Positions 25,982-43,300 of a stretch of 64,000 bases of DNA are shown one piece after another. The first letter of the stretch is position 1, and every line of letters starts with the position of its first letter. The notes beneath the pieces were generated by a model. The model did not search any database and was not told where the DNA came from. It worked only from the letters and a program-made list of their open reading frames with translations. The translations under genes were made by a program, and so were the position numbers. The stretch comes from Styela clava (taxonomy: Eukaryota; Chordata; Ascidiacea; Stolidobranchia; Styelidae). Location: positions 19,683,703 through 19,747,702 of the forward strand of contig NC_135256.1 of NCBI RefSeq assembly GCF_964204865.1, written 5' to 3'.

Positions 25982-26844
25982 GGGTCTCATGTAGTTTCGT
26001 ACCTAACGTACTTCTAGTAGGCGTAGCATAACAAGTTTTTCATGTGTCAATCCTAACCCCCACCTGACCACACCATCCAAAAATTACGTCACTACAACGT
26101 CACAGTGACGTAATAGAGCCCTTCAAACTATGCGAACTGTCATCCTAGACGAGAACCCGAAATCGAACAGACTTTTCTCTCGTTTTTTCGTCGCAACGAT
26201 CCCGATAGGAGAGAGATCGCTGACGTTAGTCAGTTCCTTATCGTCGGTGCCGATGCCATTTCGGACGATCGTACGAGTATTTGGCAAGCTCTATGACGAG
26301 ATTGATATGTCGAAAAATTATTGCGATACACTCACTAGAAGTATGTTGGGTCTAGTATAGTTTAGTACCACAAGTACTTCCGGTGGGCGTAGCACTGTAG
26401 TATAACGAATTTTGCATATGCTATTCCTAACCCCCACCTGACTATGCCATCCCAAAATTACGTCACCACGACGTCACCATCACGTCATAGGGATTGCCAA
26501 AGTATAATTACGATCGCCCGAAATGACATCTGCGCTGCCGATAACGAACTTGCTAAAGCCGGCGAGCTCTCTCCTATAGTGATCGTTGTGACGAGAAAAC
26601 GAGAGAAATTGCTTGCTCGGGTTTTTTCGGGTGATCGTCTGCGCGTTTTGGACGACCATCCGCATACTTCGGTGGGTCTTATTACGCCACTGTGACGTCG
26701 AAATGACGTAATTTTTCGGTGACGTAGTCAGATGGGGGTTAGGATTGACATATGCAAAAATTGTTGAGCCAGGTCAACTAGAAGTACATGTGCTACTAAA
26801 CTATACCAGACCCAGTATGTTAAGTACGAAACTACACGAGACCC
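25982..26844. mobile_element. MITE family M copy A, split by insertion of copy B
   Basis: The left end starts GGGTCTCATGTAGTTTCGTA at 25982. The right end, read in reverse complement from 26844, starts GGGTCTCGTGTAGTTTCGTA, giving inverted termini of about 30 bp with few mismatches. Flanks AATTTTTC (25974-25981) and AATTTTTT (26845-26852) match at 7 of 8 bases, consistent with an 8-bp target duplication. Without the inserted copy B and one duplication, the element is about 389 bp. Non-coding. Confidence 0.8.
26348..26813. mobile_element. MITE family M copy B, nested in copy A
   Basis: A 466-bp element with long imperfect inverted termini: GGGTCTAGTATAGTTTAGTA on the left and, reverse-complemented, GGGTCTGGTATAGTTTAGTA on the right, similarity continuing for about 45 bp. 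It is flanked by a perfect 8-bp duplication AGTATGTT (26340-26347 and 26814-26821), which lies within the right terminus of copy A. B therefore inserted after A. Superfamily is not assigned: an 8-bp duplication occurs in several DNA-transposon groups and the GGGTCT terminus is not typical of hAT. Confidence 0.85.
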
Positions 26845-27595
26845 AATTTTTTTGAAAAGTAAATATTTTCTCTGTTGAATTCATATTTCCCATGATTCAA
26901 TGATTTGTTGAAGATATCCTTTGTACAATCCTTCCTATGATTTGCATGGAGTTATGGAGAATTCTTCAAGTTAGCACAATACATACATAGTCTACCTTTA
27001 AAATTTAAAATTTGATGAATCCTGAAATCTGTTATGCCAGACTCAGCCAGAGAGCCAGAGAGAGAGTCAAGTTCCGCCAGGCTACTGTGGTTAATTGTCG
27101 ATCACGTGATGCATAGGAGGAGAGAGAGAGCGAAAACAGCCGTCGCACAAGACCAGAATGAAAAATATATTGCAGGTGAATTAAAATGATATTGTAATCA
27201 GGATTTATTTACAAACCAGATAATACGTAATATTTCCATCAAATAATACCGTAGTTGAAATATCTCTTTATAATCAATATTCCCTAATATTAACTTACAA
27301 CGTCGCTTCGGTGCAATTCCTACCCGTATTTTTTTTCTTCTAGTTTAATATTAAATTTTTCAATTTGGTATATCTTTACATTAACAGCCAAATCATTTTT
27401 AGCAGCCGAAAATGACTCGAAATATTCACTTTTACATAATCAAAAGTTACCAATGACGTCATACTATAGCTATATTATGTTACGCTTCATGTATGTTGCC
27501 TTGGGAAACGAAACGAGGCGCTTCCTGCGACTTTGCGATTGAAACTGTGTGCATATTTGGTTTACTTTGTGAGTTTAGCTTTATTAAACAACACC
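26845..27595. other. Upstream flank of DYNLRB
   Basis: No coding exon. A short purine-rich GAGAGAG stretch near 27050-27135 is the only feature noted. The DYNLRB promoter should lie in the right half. Confidence 0.4.
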
Positions 27596-27886
27596 ATGTC
27601 TGAAGTTGAAGAAACCGTAAAGAGAATACAAGCCCATAAAGGAGTTATCGGTATTATTGTGGTCAACCCAGAAGGAATTCCGATCCGAACAACATTGGAT
27701 AATTCAACAACTGTTCAATATTCTGGACTCATTCATACGCTCACAATGAAAGCTCGAAGTACCGTTCGGGATATTGATCCACAAAACGATCTCACTTTTC
27801 TACGTCTCAGATCAAAGAAACACGAAATTATGGTCGCTCCAGACAAAGAATATCTTCTCATTGTCATACAAAACCCAGCAGAATGA
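27596..27886 (+). CDS. DYNLRB: Dynein light chain roadblock-type (intronless)
   Basis: A single open frame of 96 codons plus TGA, starting at an ATG in the context ACCATGTC. Upstream in-frame codons exist but have no better start, and the family is 96 residues long. The protein is one Robl/LC7 domain: an N-terminal helix with [13 protein letters not shown], the [17 protein letters not shown] hairpin, then [18 protein letters not shown] and the C-terminal [19 protein letters not shown]. Roadblock chains bind the dynein intermediate chain in cytoplasmic and ciliary dynein and aid cargo attachment. The coding region has no intron, unlike every other confident gene here; the frame is intact and apparently functional. 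I cannot tell whether it corresponds to vertebrate DYNLRB1 or DYNLRB2. Confidence 0.95.
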   Translation: MSEVEETVKRIQAHKGVIGIIVVNPEGIPIRTTLDNSTTVQYSGLIHTLTMKARSTVRDIDPQNDLTFLRLRSKKHEIMVAPDKEYLLIVIQNPAE

Positions 27887-28672
27887 TCAATTTCAGAATT
27901 TCACACTTGTCTATTTTTTTGAAATTATTCTTTGCAGTTGTAGCATTCCCTCATTGTATTTATATCCAGTCCGTTGAAAAAACTTTCTAAACAAATATTC
28001 TTATAGTATAATACTTTTGTCTTATCTTGGTATCAGTATCTATGATTTTTTCCCCTTTGCTCAAATGTTTAATCAGTCAAAGATACACCATTATTTAAAC
28101 ATATTGAACGCTCATTTCAGCGATAAGTGGCCGATGGCACCTGAAAAATGATCTTTAAATATATAGTTATTTTGACTCCATACCTGTTTCATTATAAAGA
28201 AAAATAATGATTTGTTAAATTTCATTATTTTCTATCACATCCACAGATATAATGATTCAGGAAATAAAATTTTCTGGCAATAAACAAGTAACATGTGTAA
28301 ACACTGAACTGTGAATAAATATGTTCTCTGGTCTATAGTACTCAATTGCTATCAATTTTCAAAGTTTATACAAATATTTATTGTTAGTGATATTGTTAAT
28401 GTTATGCAGATGCACAGGCATGAAAATTACAATTTTGTACTGCTATTATAGAATATCAGCAAAATTTTTTTTTAAAATTATTCAACTAACTTTAAAATAT
28501 TACTGTTGTGTAAATTTTTGTAATTGGTGTATCACATAGCAAATGGCATCTGGTAATACAATTAAATTTTGTGAAGGTTGGTGTAAAATTTAATATTCAT
28601 TGTCACTATTTTCATTAGATGTTATAGTAGGTCTAGGTGTAAGTTAGTTTATCTTTTAGTTATTTCAATGCC
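27887..28672. other. 3' flank of DYNLRB and upstream of LRP2BP
   Basis: About 0.8 kb with AATAAA at 28263-28268 and 28279-28284, candidates for the roadblock transcript's 3' end. The next start codon follows within 400 bases, so the LRP2BP promoter is close; no core elements can be assigned. Confidence 0.45.
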
Positions 28673-34593
<5,921 letters not shown>

Positions 34594-35024
34594 GAGTTGT
34601 GACATCTTCATTCATATTTTCTTTTTGTTTAAAAAGAACCCGAAGTTTTCTAATGACTATCATTCAAGTATTAACTCGTTTTACCGTGACTAATTGTATT
34701 AATAACTACAGCCTCCTTGGAAGCAATGTTTCAATTTTTTTTTTTGAACAATCTGATATATCTATCCAAATAGCTGTTTGTTCGGCAGTTTTTCATGTTT
34801 TTGTCCTTTCGTCTTCGTAGTTCTGTAGTTCCATACTATATATATATATTTTGTTCTTTCATTGTTTTTTTTTAATAAATCATTCCATCCATGACGTTTA
34901 TGGCTATGAACTTATTTCTTGAAGATTGCTGGACGGACGTAGATGGGTCAAATAACCGCCGATCGGTTGCAAATTCCTCTACCATCAAGTCTATTCATCT
35001 GATCAAATAATTGTTTGACATACC

Positions 35025-35120
35025 CGACATGGACCGATAACGGAGTGGGACAGTGGTACGCCATATGACTGAGCCCCCTTATCGGCAGTTCTCTCCCCTG
35101 GATGAATATGAAAATCATAT
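35025..35120. repeat. Dispersed repeat, family R1, copy 4 (inverted)
   Basis: Read in reverse complement it contains ATCCAGGGGAGAGAACTG, CATATGGCGTACCAC and TCCATGTCGGGTATG, matching the order of blocks in the copy at 23945. Non-coding. Confidence 0.5.
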
Positions 35121-35349
35121 CTTATATTCTATGGTCTTAGCAGCTTTTCGGCTGTAGGCTTAGATGATATTCGATCACGGCGGCATGCCTGCTTAGAGAA
35201 TTGGTGAGACAAATCAGAAGTGTATTTTTCATTCTGTTAATGCACACTATATAATAAAGAGTTGTATATAAAATAAGTACAGATTACGTTTAGCCCTTTG
35301 TAATTCTTAAGTGTTATCTATACAATTTTCGTTCACCTATCAATTAAGG

Positions 35350-36510
35350 TGACAGCACATTTGTACCTGGGTAGGGTAGATTTGCATCCTCATACTCTTG
35401 CGTCACAAACATTTGCATCCACAGATTTTAGAACTCCCTTATAGACAACATCCGCTCATGTCTGCACCCATGTCGTATTTTGCAGACCATAAAGCGCATC
35501 GCATCATAACGCGCACTGTCAATAAATTAATTGGACTGGCTTTATATTCATACATGAGGCGCATCGTGCTATAAGACGGTTTTTCAAGTAATACCGTATT
35601 ACCTTTGAGTGTATGCGATGAAGCATAAAGCACTAACCCACTAATCGATTTTATTTTTTGGTAAAGGAGAAATTAAAAGTGCGCCTTATGGTTCGTAAAG
35701 TTGGGTACATTTGCAACCACGAATATTTGCATTCACATACATTTAACTATAATCATTGCAACTAAAACTCTTATTTCACCTTAGTCTTTGTTACGTTCAT
35801 TTTCTATCAATTAAGTAAATCATCATTGCCATGGTATTTTGCTAATACACTCTGGAAATTACATCGCATGAAAACTAGCCAAAGCAAATATATGCAGATA
35901 GCCAGAGTTCACTAATGACACATGTAAAACGTGCTGCAACAAGAAATAGTAATAAAACGCAGATAAAAGAAAAATAGAAAACGACAACTTTAGAAAACCC
36001 AGATTTACATCGAGCAAGTTGTTTAGACACCTGTAATGTTTGGATAGTATTCTCTAGTGGTATCAACTGTTAGAAGATGTTTCCAGGTCTCACTTGAACT
36101 AAGTGGATATATGGTAATCTAAACCAATGGCGTGCAAATTTGCAATGTGTTCGTATCCTTTTCTCGTTATAACATTCGGATTGTTCAACACTTGATGGAC
36201 TTGGAAATGACGTCATAACCTCGTTTACTTCACAGACTGATGCAATATGTCCCCAAAACGAACCCGGGTTAAACAAATTCAAAATGAAAAAACTCCGATT
36301 AAACTCACAAATATTTGCATGTGAAAATGAGCACGGGTACAAAAGTTTGTAGGCGGTGCTAATTTCTAAGGGTCCCAATGTCAATGGCTGCAAATGTTCG
36401 CCGATGGAAATTTATATGGGTGCAAATGTCCGTAGTCGCAAATATACGTGAGTATAAATGTCCGTGGGTATAAACGTATACAGGCGCAAATGTCCTGGGT
36501 GTAATATACA
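35350..36510. repeat. Composite repeat bounded by CAAATGT/ACATTTG motif clusters
   Basis: The left part repeats ACATTTGTACC, AGATTTGCATCC, ACATTTGCATCC and ACATTTGCAACC. The right part repeats the complements GGTGCAAATGTCCG, GGTATAAACG and GGCGCAAATGTCC. The two clusters face each other and may be degenerate termini of one element of about 1.1 kb. Inside, around 35480-35700, are GCGCAT/GCGCCTTATGG stretches that look like another old DNA transposon. Confidence 0.45.
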
Positions 36511-36545
36511 GGTGGACAAGCGTACAAAGATAATAGAACCATCAA

Positions 36546-38459
36546 TTACACATATTGCATTTCATCATATCGACTCAGTGATCTTTGACTTTCGTTATAA
36601 CGAATTGGTCGTTTGTATGTTGACCTGGCAGTGCTACGATTATATTCAAAGTTGAACTTCTTCTCTTGCTCTTCTTTTGGACCCGGTAGGCATAAGAAGA
36701 TGACACCAGCAGAGAAAGATAATATGGCACTAAATATTCCAACGTACATCGTAGCACCGAGCGTGTATCTCATCATGTTGTCATAGTTTGTATAAGAAAA
36801 GAAGTCTTGGATTATCATTGCCGTGTACCATGAGAGTGACGCTGTTGTGAGAGCTCCTAAAACAAATAGAATTTGCGTCATTTACTTCCAGATTTATCTT
36901 GTCATGTATTTACTATTTACATATTATTGTACCCGTAGATTTGTAATGGTTCAAATTTGCGAATTTAGGTCAAAATAGCCTCCTTAAATTTTAGGATGCT
37001 TATTTTGTTATTTTTTGGTCAAATCTAGATGCAAACCAAGACGATGTTCTCATAGGCCTATTCTGGAATATCATGATATAAGAGATTCAATTAAAACTTC
37101 ATAGAAGTATACTTACCGATTGGATGAATTTGTATTCTCTACTTTACTGGTTAAAATAACAATTTTTTGTAATGTGTAACATTGAATTAGGAAAAACGCA
37201 TAAAGACTAAAGACATAAACAGGCACGAGTCCAATGCCCCATCAAGGACGGTGAGAATTTGCGTCAGATGTGGTTCTCAGTTCGTAAAACAAATCAAGTA
37301 TTATTTATTTGATCTAACGAAATTCATATGCAGACAGCCTGGAGAACAATGAATGTTCGAATTACAGTATTTTGTTCAACAATTCAGAACGTCAGTTATC
37401 GTTACGTATCTGACGTGAAAACACTATTTTATACCAACGATTAATAAAATTTACAACATCATAGCGATGCAATGTACGTAACCTTTAGGAATAATATGCA
37501 ACGTATACGTAAGTTTAAAATTGTCCCAAAACTCAATCATACCTGCTCCTATGAATAGCCCTCCTGCTATTTGCATTACAAGTCGCTTGGCGTTTGGCAT
37601 CGTTTCCAAAAGTCTGCTACATTGCATTCCAATCAAACACATAAAACATCCAACGACGGAAAAGATGATGGCGATGCACATAAACGCGCGAATGGCATTC
37701 ATATAAGCTAAAATAATATACAATTAAAAAACATTCTAAAGCATGAGCTTGACCTAAAATTATCGACAGTTATCTGATCAATTTTTTTCTTGACCCCCAT
37801 CTCTACAATGCCTAATCCACCCAAGCTGATTATATTTACATCATACCTGGTAGGTTGATAACGGCAGTATTATAATTGTTACATTGGAATTGTCCTGTTG
37901 AATGTTGAACACACTGAATCCAAATTCCGTTGAATCCCCATATTGCCCCTGAAATTATAAAATCAATAAGTTAATGTTGCATTTTCATTCGAGATAATGC
38001 ATTTATTTCTAAATAATTCTTAATTTAGTCTTTTCATACTGCATAGTAATTTACAGTTTTCATTTTTGGGCTAAATTAAAAAATATTCATGATAGATAAA
38101 TTGGATTTCACCTATTCTATTGGGCATGAATGACAAAATCAATTGGTCATTCATTGAATGAGTTTTATGTATGTTATATATATATATGGTGATTTCATTT
38201 GTTAAATCAACTATATATGGAGAATAATATGTTTTCCCTCTCCTTAATTAAGCAACTCTGAAATTATGCAATTGTGATTTGTTACTAGATAACAAATCTA
38301 GATTTTTCAGGTACCTAGGACTGAAGCACTTTCAGAGGAACTGGTTTTGCTCCATTGATTCCAAACACACGTTACTGTGCATGTTACTCCGGATACAAAA
38401 GCAACAATAAATCCACAAATTTGTCCGTAAAATACTCCCTCTGTAATATTTGACTTCAT
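36546..38459 (-). CDS. Claudin-like tight-junction protein
   Basis: Four exons, 38459-38315, 37948-37847, 37707-37543 and 36856-36546, join in phase (723 nt, 240 residues). Topology is that of a claudin: TM1 (~9-35), first extracellular loop with the diagnostic W..GIW..C..C (WGFNGIWIQC then HSTGQFQC), TM2 after the NAIRAFMCIAII stretch, TM3 (LVMQIAGGLFIGAG into LTTASLSW), second loop with TAMIIQDFF, TM4 (LGATMYVGIFSAILSF), and a ~45-residue basic/Tyr-rich tail ending MQYV. The terminal YV matches the PDZ-binding ending common in claudins, which recruits ZO-type scaffolds. By family it builds epithelial paracellular barriers or pores. I cannot assign a vertebrate subtype; invertebrate chordate claudins have expanded independently. 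Confidence 0.9.
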
Positions 38460-40375
38460 TTTATGCTATACCTAATGCCACAAAATATGCAATACCTCAA
38501 GCTGCATCAAAATATATAGATATGTTAATCCGAACTTTAAAATAGTCAAACGCCTATTCCTATACTTCAAAGATGTTTGTGACATAGTGTTTTCGTTATT
38601 AAATTAAACTATTATTACGTTTACTATATCTCCTAAAATATCACCGCAGCGTCGAATCCCTATATATATTACGATTCAGATTCAGATATTTAATTATGTT
38701 GTACAAGAATGGGGGGTGAAAATTGATGGAAGAGCCATGCTGCATTGTTACATCGGCTCGTAGTATCTATAAAATAAGATATAGAAGAATGAATTATATT
38801 TTTTTTTGATATCTGTGTTAATTATTGAGTCACTGAGGTTTGGTTGGTCGAAGATCTCACTTGCTAGATGAAAGCTGAACAACAGCCTTCGCAGTCTGAT
38901 TACTATTTCTGTTTAACATTCTGCATACTTTTCAACGATTTGATATGATTTATTGATGGCGGGCATCATCCAGGTTTTACTAGTTGACGTCCCCATCTTA
39001 AGAGGTGTGACCTAAAGTGCAGTTACTCTTCTGAAGAATAATTATACTTCTAAAGTGCAAGTTACTCTTCTGAAAATACTTACCTGCAAAAATTACTGCC
39101 AAATTATATATTTTTGCCACATTTTAGGGTTGGTACGACTGCCTGAGTAACTGCTATGATTGATTCAATATTGTTTCTGAATTGGGTGTGGCTACTCGAT
39201 AACCAGCTGTGGTTCTTCCGTAAAAATGCGTGTTAAACATCCCGAACTAGTTTTGAATAAAAGTTCTATAAATTAACTATTTGAATAAATAACCCCAAGT
39301 TTATATATATTTACTATCGAACTTTTTCTCTGGTATCAAATAGTTTGGACACCCGCACCCTTGTCATGTCCTCAATTCGGGCGCGCCAATCTGTCAGTCA
39401 AAATACCGTTGTGTACATTTGAATCAAATCAAAACATAATCCATCTTGTATCAATTTGATTTAGAGTAATAACCTTTGGAACATCTTGTTGTAGGTACTG
39501 GTAAACGGAATTGTTAGTTTGCACTGACTAAGTTACATGTGTTCCGAGATGACGCGTAAATTTATAAAAAGCAACTAGGTAAACATTCTTTGCACATAAG
39601 CATTTTGCTTTCTCATTACGTGACTGCGTTGTGGAAAAATTTAAATCAAATAAGAAATGACCAAGATATCTATAGTATGTTCTCAAGGTCAATAGCTCCT
39701 TCTGATCTTTCTCATGTGATGATACATATTTATATCGCAGGAAAGATGGAATAAAATTACATCAGCAATACGAAGTCGAGTACAAGTTTCGTCAATATTT
39801 TACCATCAATATTTTTTGTTCAAGTTGGAAATGTACATGAGACGCGCTTATGCGTGGTTCAAATTTATACTGTAATTAGGCATTAAATTTCACGTATGTG
39901 GACCTAAATTAGTGTCGTAGCGGTGTGGATCTCAAAATCTCCAATACTTAAATGGTTTTCAAACCGATTCCATCTCCGTTGGTCGTTTTGTATGTCACGT
40001 GTACTTTTGATTTCTGGATGTGTCTGACAACTACCGGTATATCCAGGCGCACCAAATCGATTTTAATGAATATACTCAACTTCTAAAGATATCCCTAAAA
40101 TGCCTTTTGAATAAACAGATATTCGACAGTGTGCCAGCATATTCATGATTTACAGTTCTGAGAGACTGCGATAGATACCAAAGAACTTTATGGAACGTTA
40201 GCTGAAGATTGCTTAGAGTTAAAAATTATGAGCATTTATAAAATATAAACAACATTGAAAAAAATGTCATGAAATCGTGAAAATGGAACTCTTCGATTAT
40301 GCAAAATTTGCATGAGTCAATATTGCATTCGTATATCTCATTGGAACATTTGTAGTTTTTTTTTTGTTTGTTTTG
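38460..40375. other. Intergenic between claudin start and HES 3' end
   Basis: About 1.9 kb, AT-rich. No exon with consistent phase and no repeat boundary recognised. Should contain the claudin promoter on its left and the HES 3' UTR on its right. Confidence 0.4.
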
Positions 40376-43300
40376 CTATGATACATTATCGTGAGACCAC
40401 GGTCTCCAAGGATTTTTATTACTTTGATAATTTGAATGACTATGGCTATATGTTTGAGCATATTGTCTTGTTGCAGTCGTTGCATTTATTGTCAAATTTT
40501 CACGTGGAATGTAGTTGTATTCAGTCGAGTAATTCTCTGTTTCCACATTGCATTGCATATTCACTGCTTCACGGCGTATCGATGATGCTGTTGGAACCTG
40601 TACATTCTGCGGATTTGCTTCATTTCCAGTGAAAGGAATTAAATATTTAACTGCTGCAAAGTCTAAGTTACTGCTGGAAGTTGTTAACGGAACAATCCTG
40701 CCGGCATTCGGGAAACCAGAATGTGATGGGCCTGCAGTTTGTATCGATCGATAAGAATCTTCATTTTCTGGAATGATTTCTTTGGTAGGGACGGCCTGGA
40801 AAACAACAGGCCGCGCGTAGTTACTACTTGTGTTAGGAACGTTTGCTACAAATCCACTCTCTGCCCCCACTTGTGGTAGTATAAAGGCGACGTCTGCGTG
40901 GCAACCTTTTGCAGGGCTTGATATCTCGACGCTAGATGGCGGCGTAATTGTGGAACTACATATTACATTTTGAAATTCTCTTTCGACAAATCGGGATTCT
41001 TGTGCACCATGGCGTTCTCTACAAAATTCTTCGCCAGTGTTAATGATTTGTTGTGAATCTGTAAACAGAAAATAATCTATGAAAATACCACGATCAACTT
41101 GCAAACACACTTATAAAATAATTTTCCCAATTCCATTACCTTCTTTACGCAAAGTTGTACACGATATCTTGGTTGCTGGTGACTTTGGATTTGGACTGGT
41201 CTGATCGTCACTCTGCATTGGCGAGGTCATCCAACTCATTGGCTGGTCGGCGAACTCGTCACATGAAAAATCTTGATCTTGATCCTAAACAATGATAAGT
41301 AAACATAAATTGTAGTCGATTGGAGCAGCGCCGAACTCCCATTTTCTCTATGCCTTCGTGTAAAATTGATTGAAATTGAAATAAGGATGCTGTGTAATTT
41401 TTACTGTCATTTTTACGACTTGTCGGCTAGAATGAGAGAAAAATATAAAAAAAATATTAAAATTCAAAGCCGAATCAAAAAATAAGAACAGAGTCGCGTC
41501 GCATTGATTTCAAAACACTGGCAAGATGCCTGAGGCCCACGTTACATTTGATTTTGTTGAAACAATTACAAGCATGTTACCTGCGATCGACATCGTTAAA
41601 TAGTCATCGATGGTAATCAATTAGATCCGCTACTTTTAAATGAAATAGCTAAACAGCTATTTGTTATTACTCAATCTTTAAGATGTAATTCATTTGTAAG
41701 CTCAGACTGAAAAGGGCCAGGTATGTTAAGCATTGTCGTTATATATGTGTGTTTGAAACACATTTACGTATCAGAATTGAACTTAATTGTACAGCGGACT
41801 TCTATAATTCAAATAACATAATGAAATCGAATGACTGAAGATGTACGCACCCCTTAATTAATCAAGATGGTTGGTTGGTTATGTCGAACTGGTTGGTGTC
41901 GTTTGCGCCAACTATCATTTTTAAAATGCAATAGACAATATATTCTTATGCCAGCTGACCGAAGTTTCATATCTATTCTGAACCAGAAGTAAGTATCGAG
42001 TCCTTTGCTTATAGACATTGTAATTCAGATCATTTGACTGCGTCCAAAAATACTGCTTCTGTGTCGAAACCAGTCCAAGTAGTTACTCGCATCTAAGCCG
42101 TGCTTGCGCAAATGTTGTAGAAATTTCTTGTATTACATTGCGTTATGCATTATGTCAATGATGTGTCACATTATAAAGTTGAAAATGTGCAATTTATTAA
42201 AGTTTATTTTAAACAAATATTATCCTGTTACCTGCAAAGACTCTTGACAAGTTTCAAGATGGCTTAACAGCCGAGTGCGAACATCAACTGCAACGCCTTC
42301 ATGTGTGCTTAGAAATTTTGTAACTTCGTTTCTACATTCATTAAATCCAGCCTTGTACTTATTAACAACGGCAGGGTTCATTCTGATTGCTGGACATGAA
42401 AAAAAATTAAGGATATTGAAAATGTTTTTATCGTGTTAATTACTTGAAATATATTATGTTGCATGCGTTGTGTATTTTCATGATAATATGAAATTTATAT
42501 ATTTTATTCTATGGTATCTGAGTTCGAACAAGTCCATTTCTGAACGACAATCGTCTAGCTAGAGCAGTGCTTTTCAACTGGGGTTTCGCGTAACCATGAA
42601 GTTTTGGCAGTTCTTCAGCATTCGGTGGTTTTTTTCAAGTGGAGAATGTCAATTGTATACTGATTTCCTAATACCCTTTTGTGTGAAACAGTATTTTCGG
42701 CCTTAGCAACTCTTAATTATCAAAACAGAAGTCACTTGAGTGAATATGGGAAAAAATATTACATTGAGCAACATGAAGCCGCGATTTAAAAGTTTGTAAA
42801 ATGTGAGTTTGTGAGTTTAATAATGCAATAACAGAAGGATCATTGAATTTTCTGCATTATATTTTCTATAATAACCTTTCATTGTTATTGTTGGAGTGTC
42901 CAACACCGAAATATTTGACTTTCATACATTTATGGTGTTATTGAATAATTTTTCAATGATATGCACACGTTGAGAATATGCAAAAACTTTGTGAAAAATG
43001 CGACGGCAGTAATATTATCCAAATTGGTTCTGTCATAAATGAAAGATTTCTCTGTATAACGCCATAATGGTTCTGTGCCAACAAAGCTTACTGTTCAGCT
43101 ACAACCTTGGGCCAGATAACGGAAAGAAGCATTTGAACATCTAACGGAAAATACCATAATCCTGGTGCACAAATCTACGCCAGTAATATAAGACCGATTA
43201 AACAATAATATTAATGTCCCTCAAAGTATGTCTATAATTTATACGCAAATATGTCACTTGAATATTCTAGAAATACTATATGCCGCTCGCCTGTGACTCT

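Larger units (their letters stand above)
34594..36545. other. Intergenic between converging LRP2BP and claudin
   Basis: Contains the LRP2BP 3' flank, a short (AT)n run near 34835-34850, the inverted R1 copy, and a stretch of repeated CAAATGT/ACATTTG motifs annotated separately. No gene. Confidence 0.5.
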
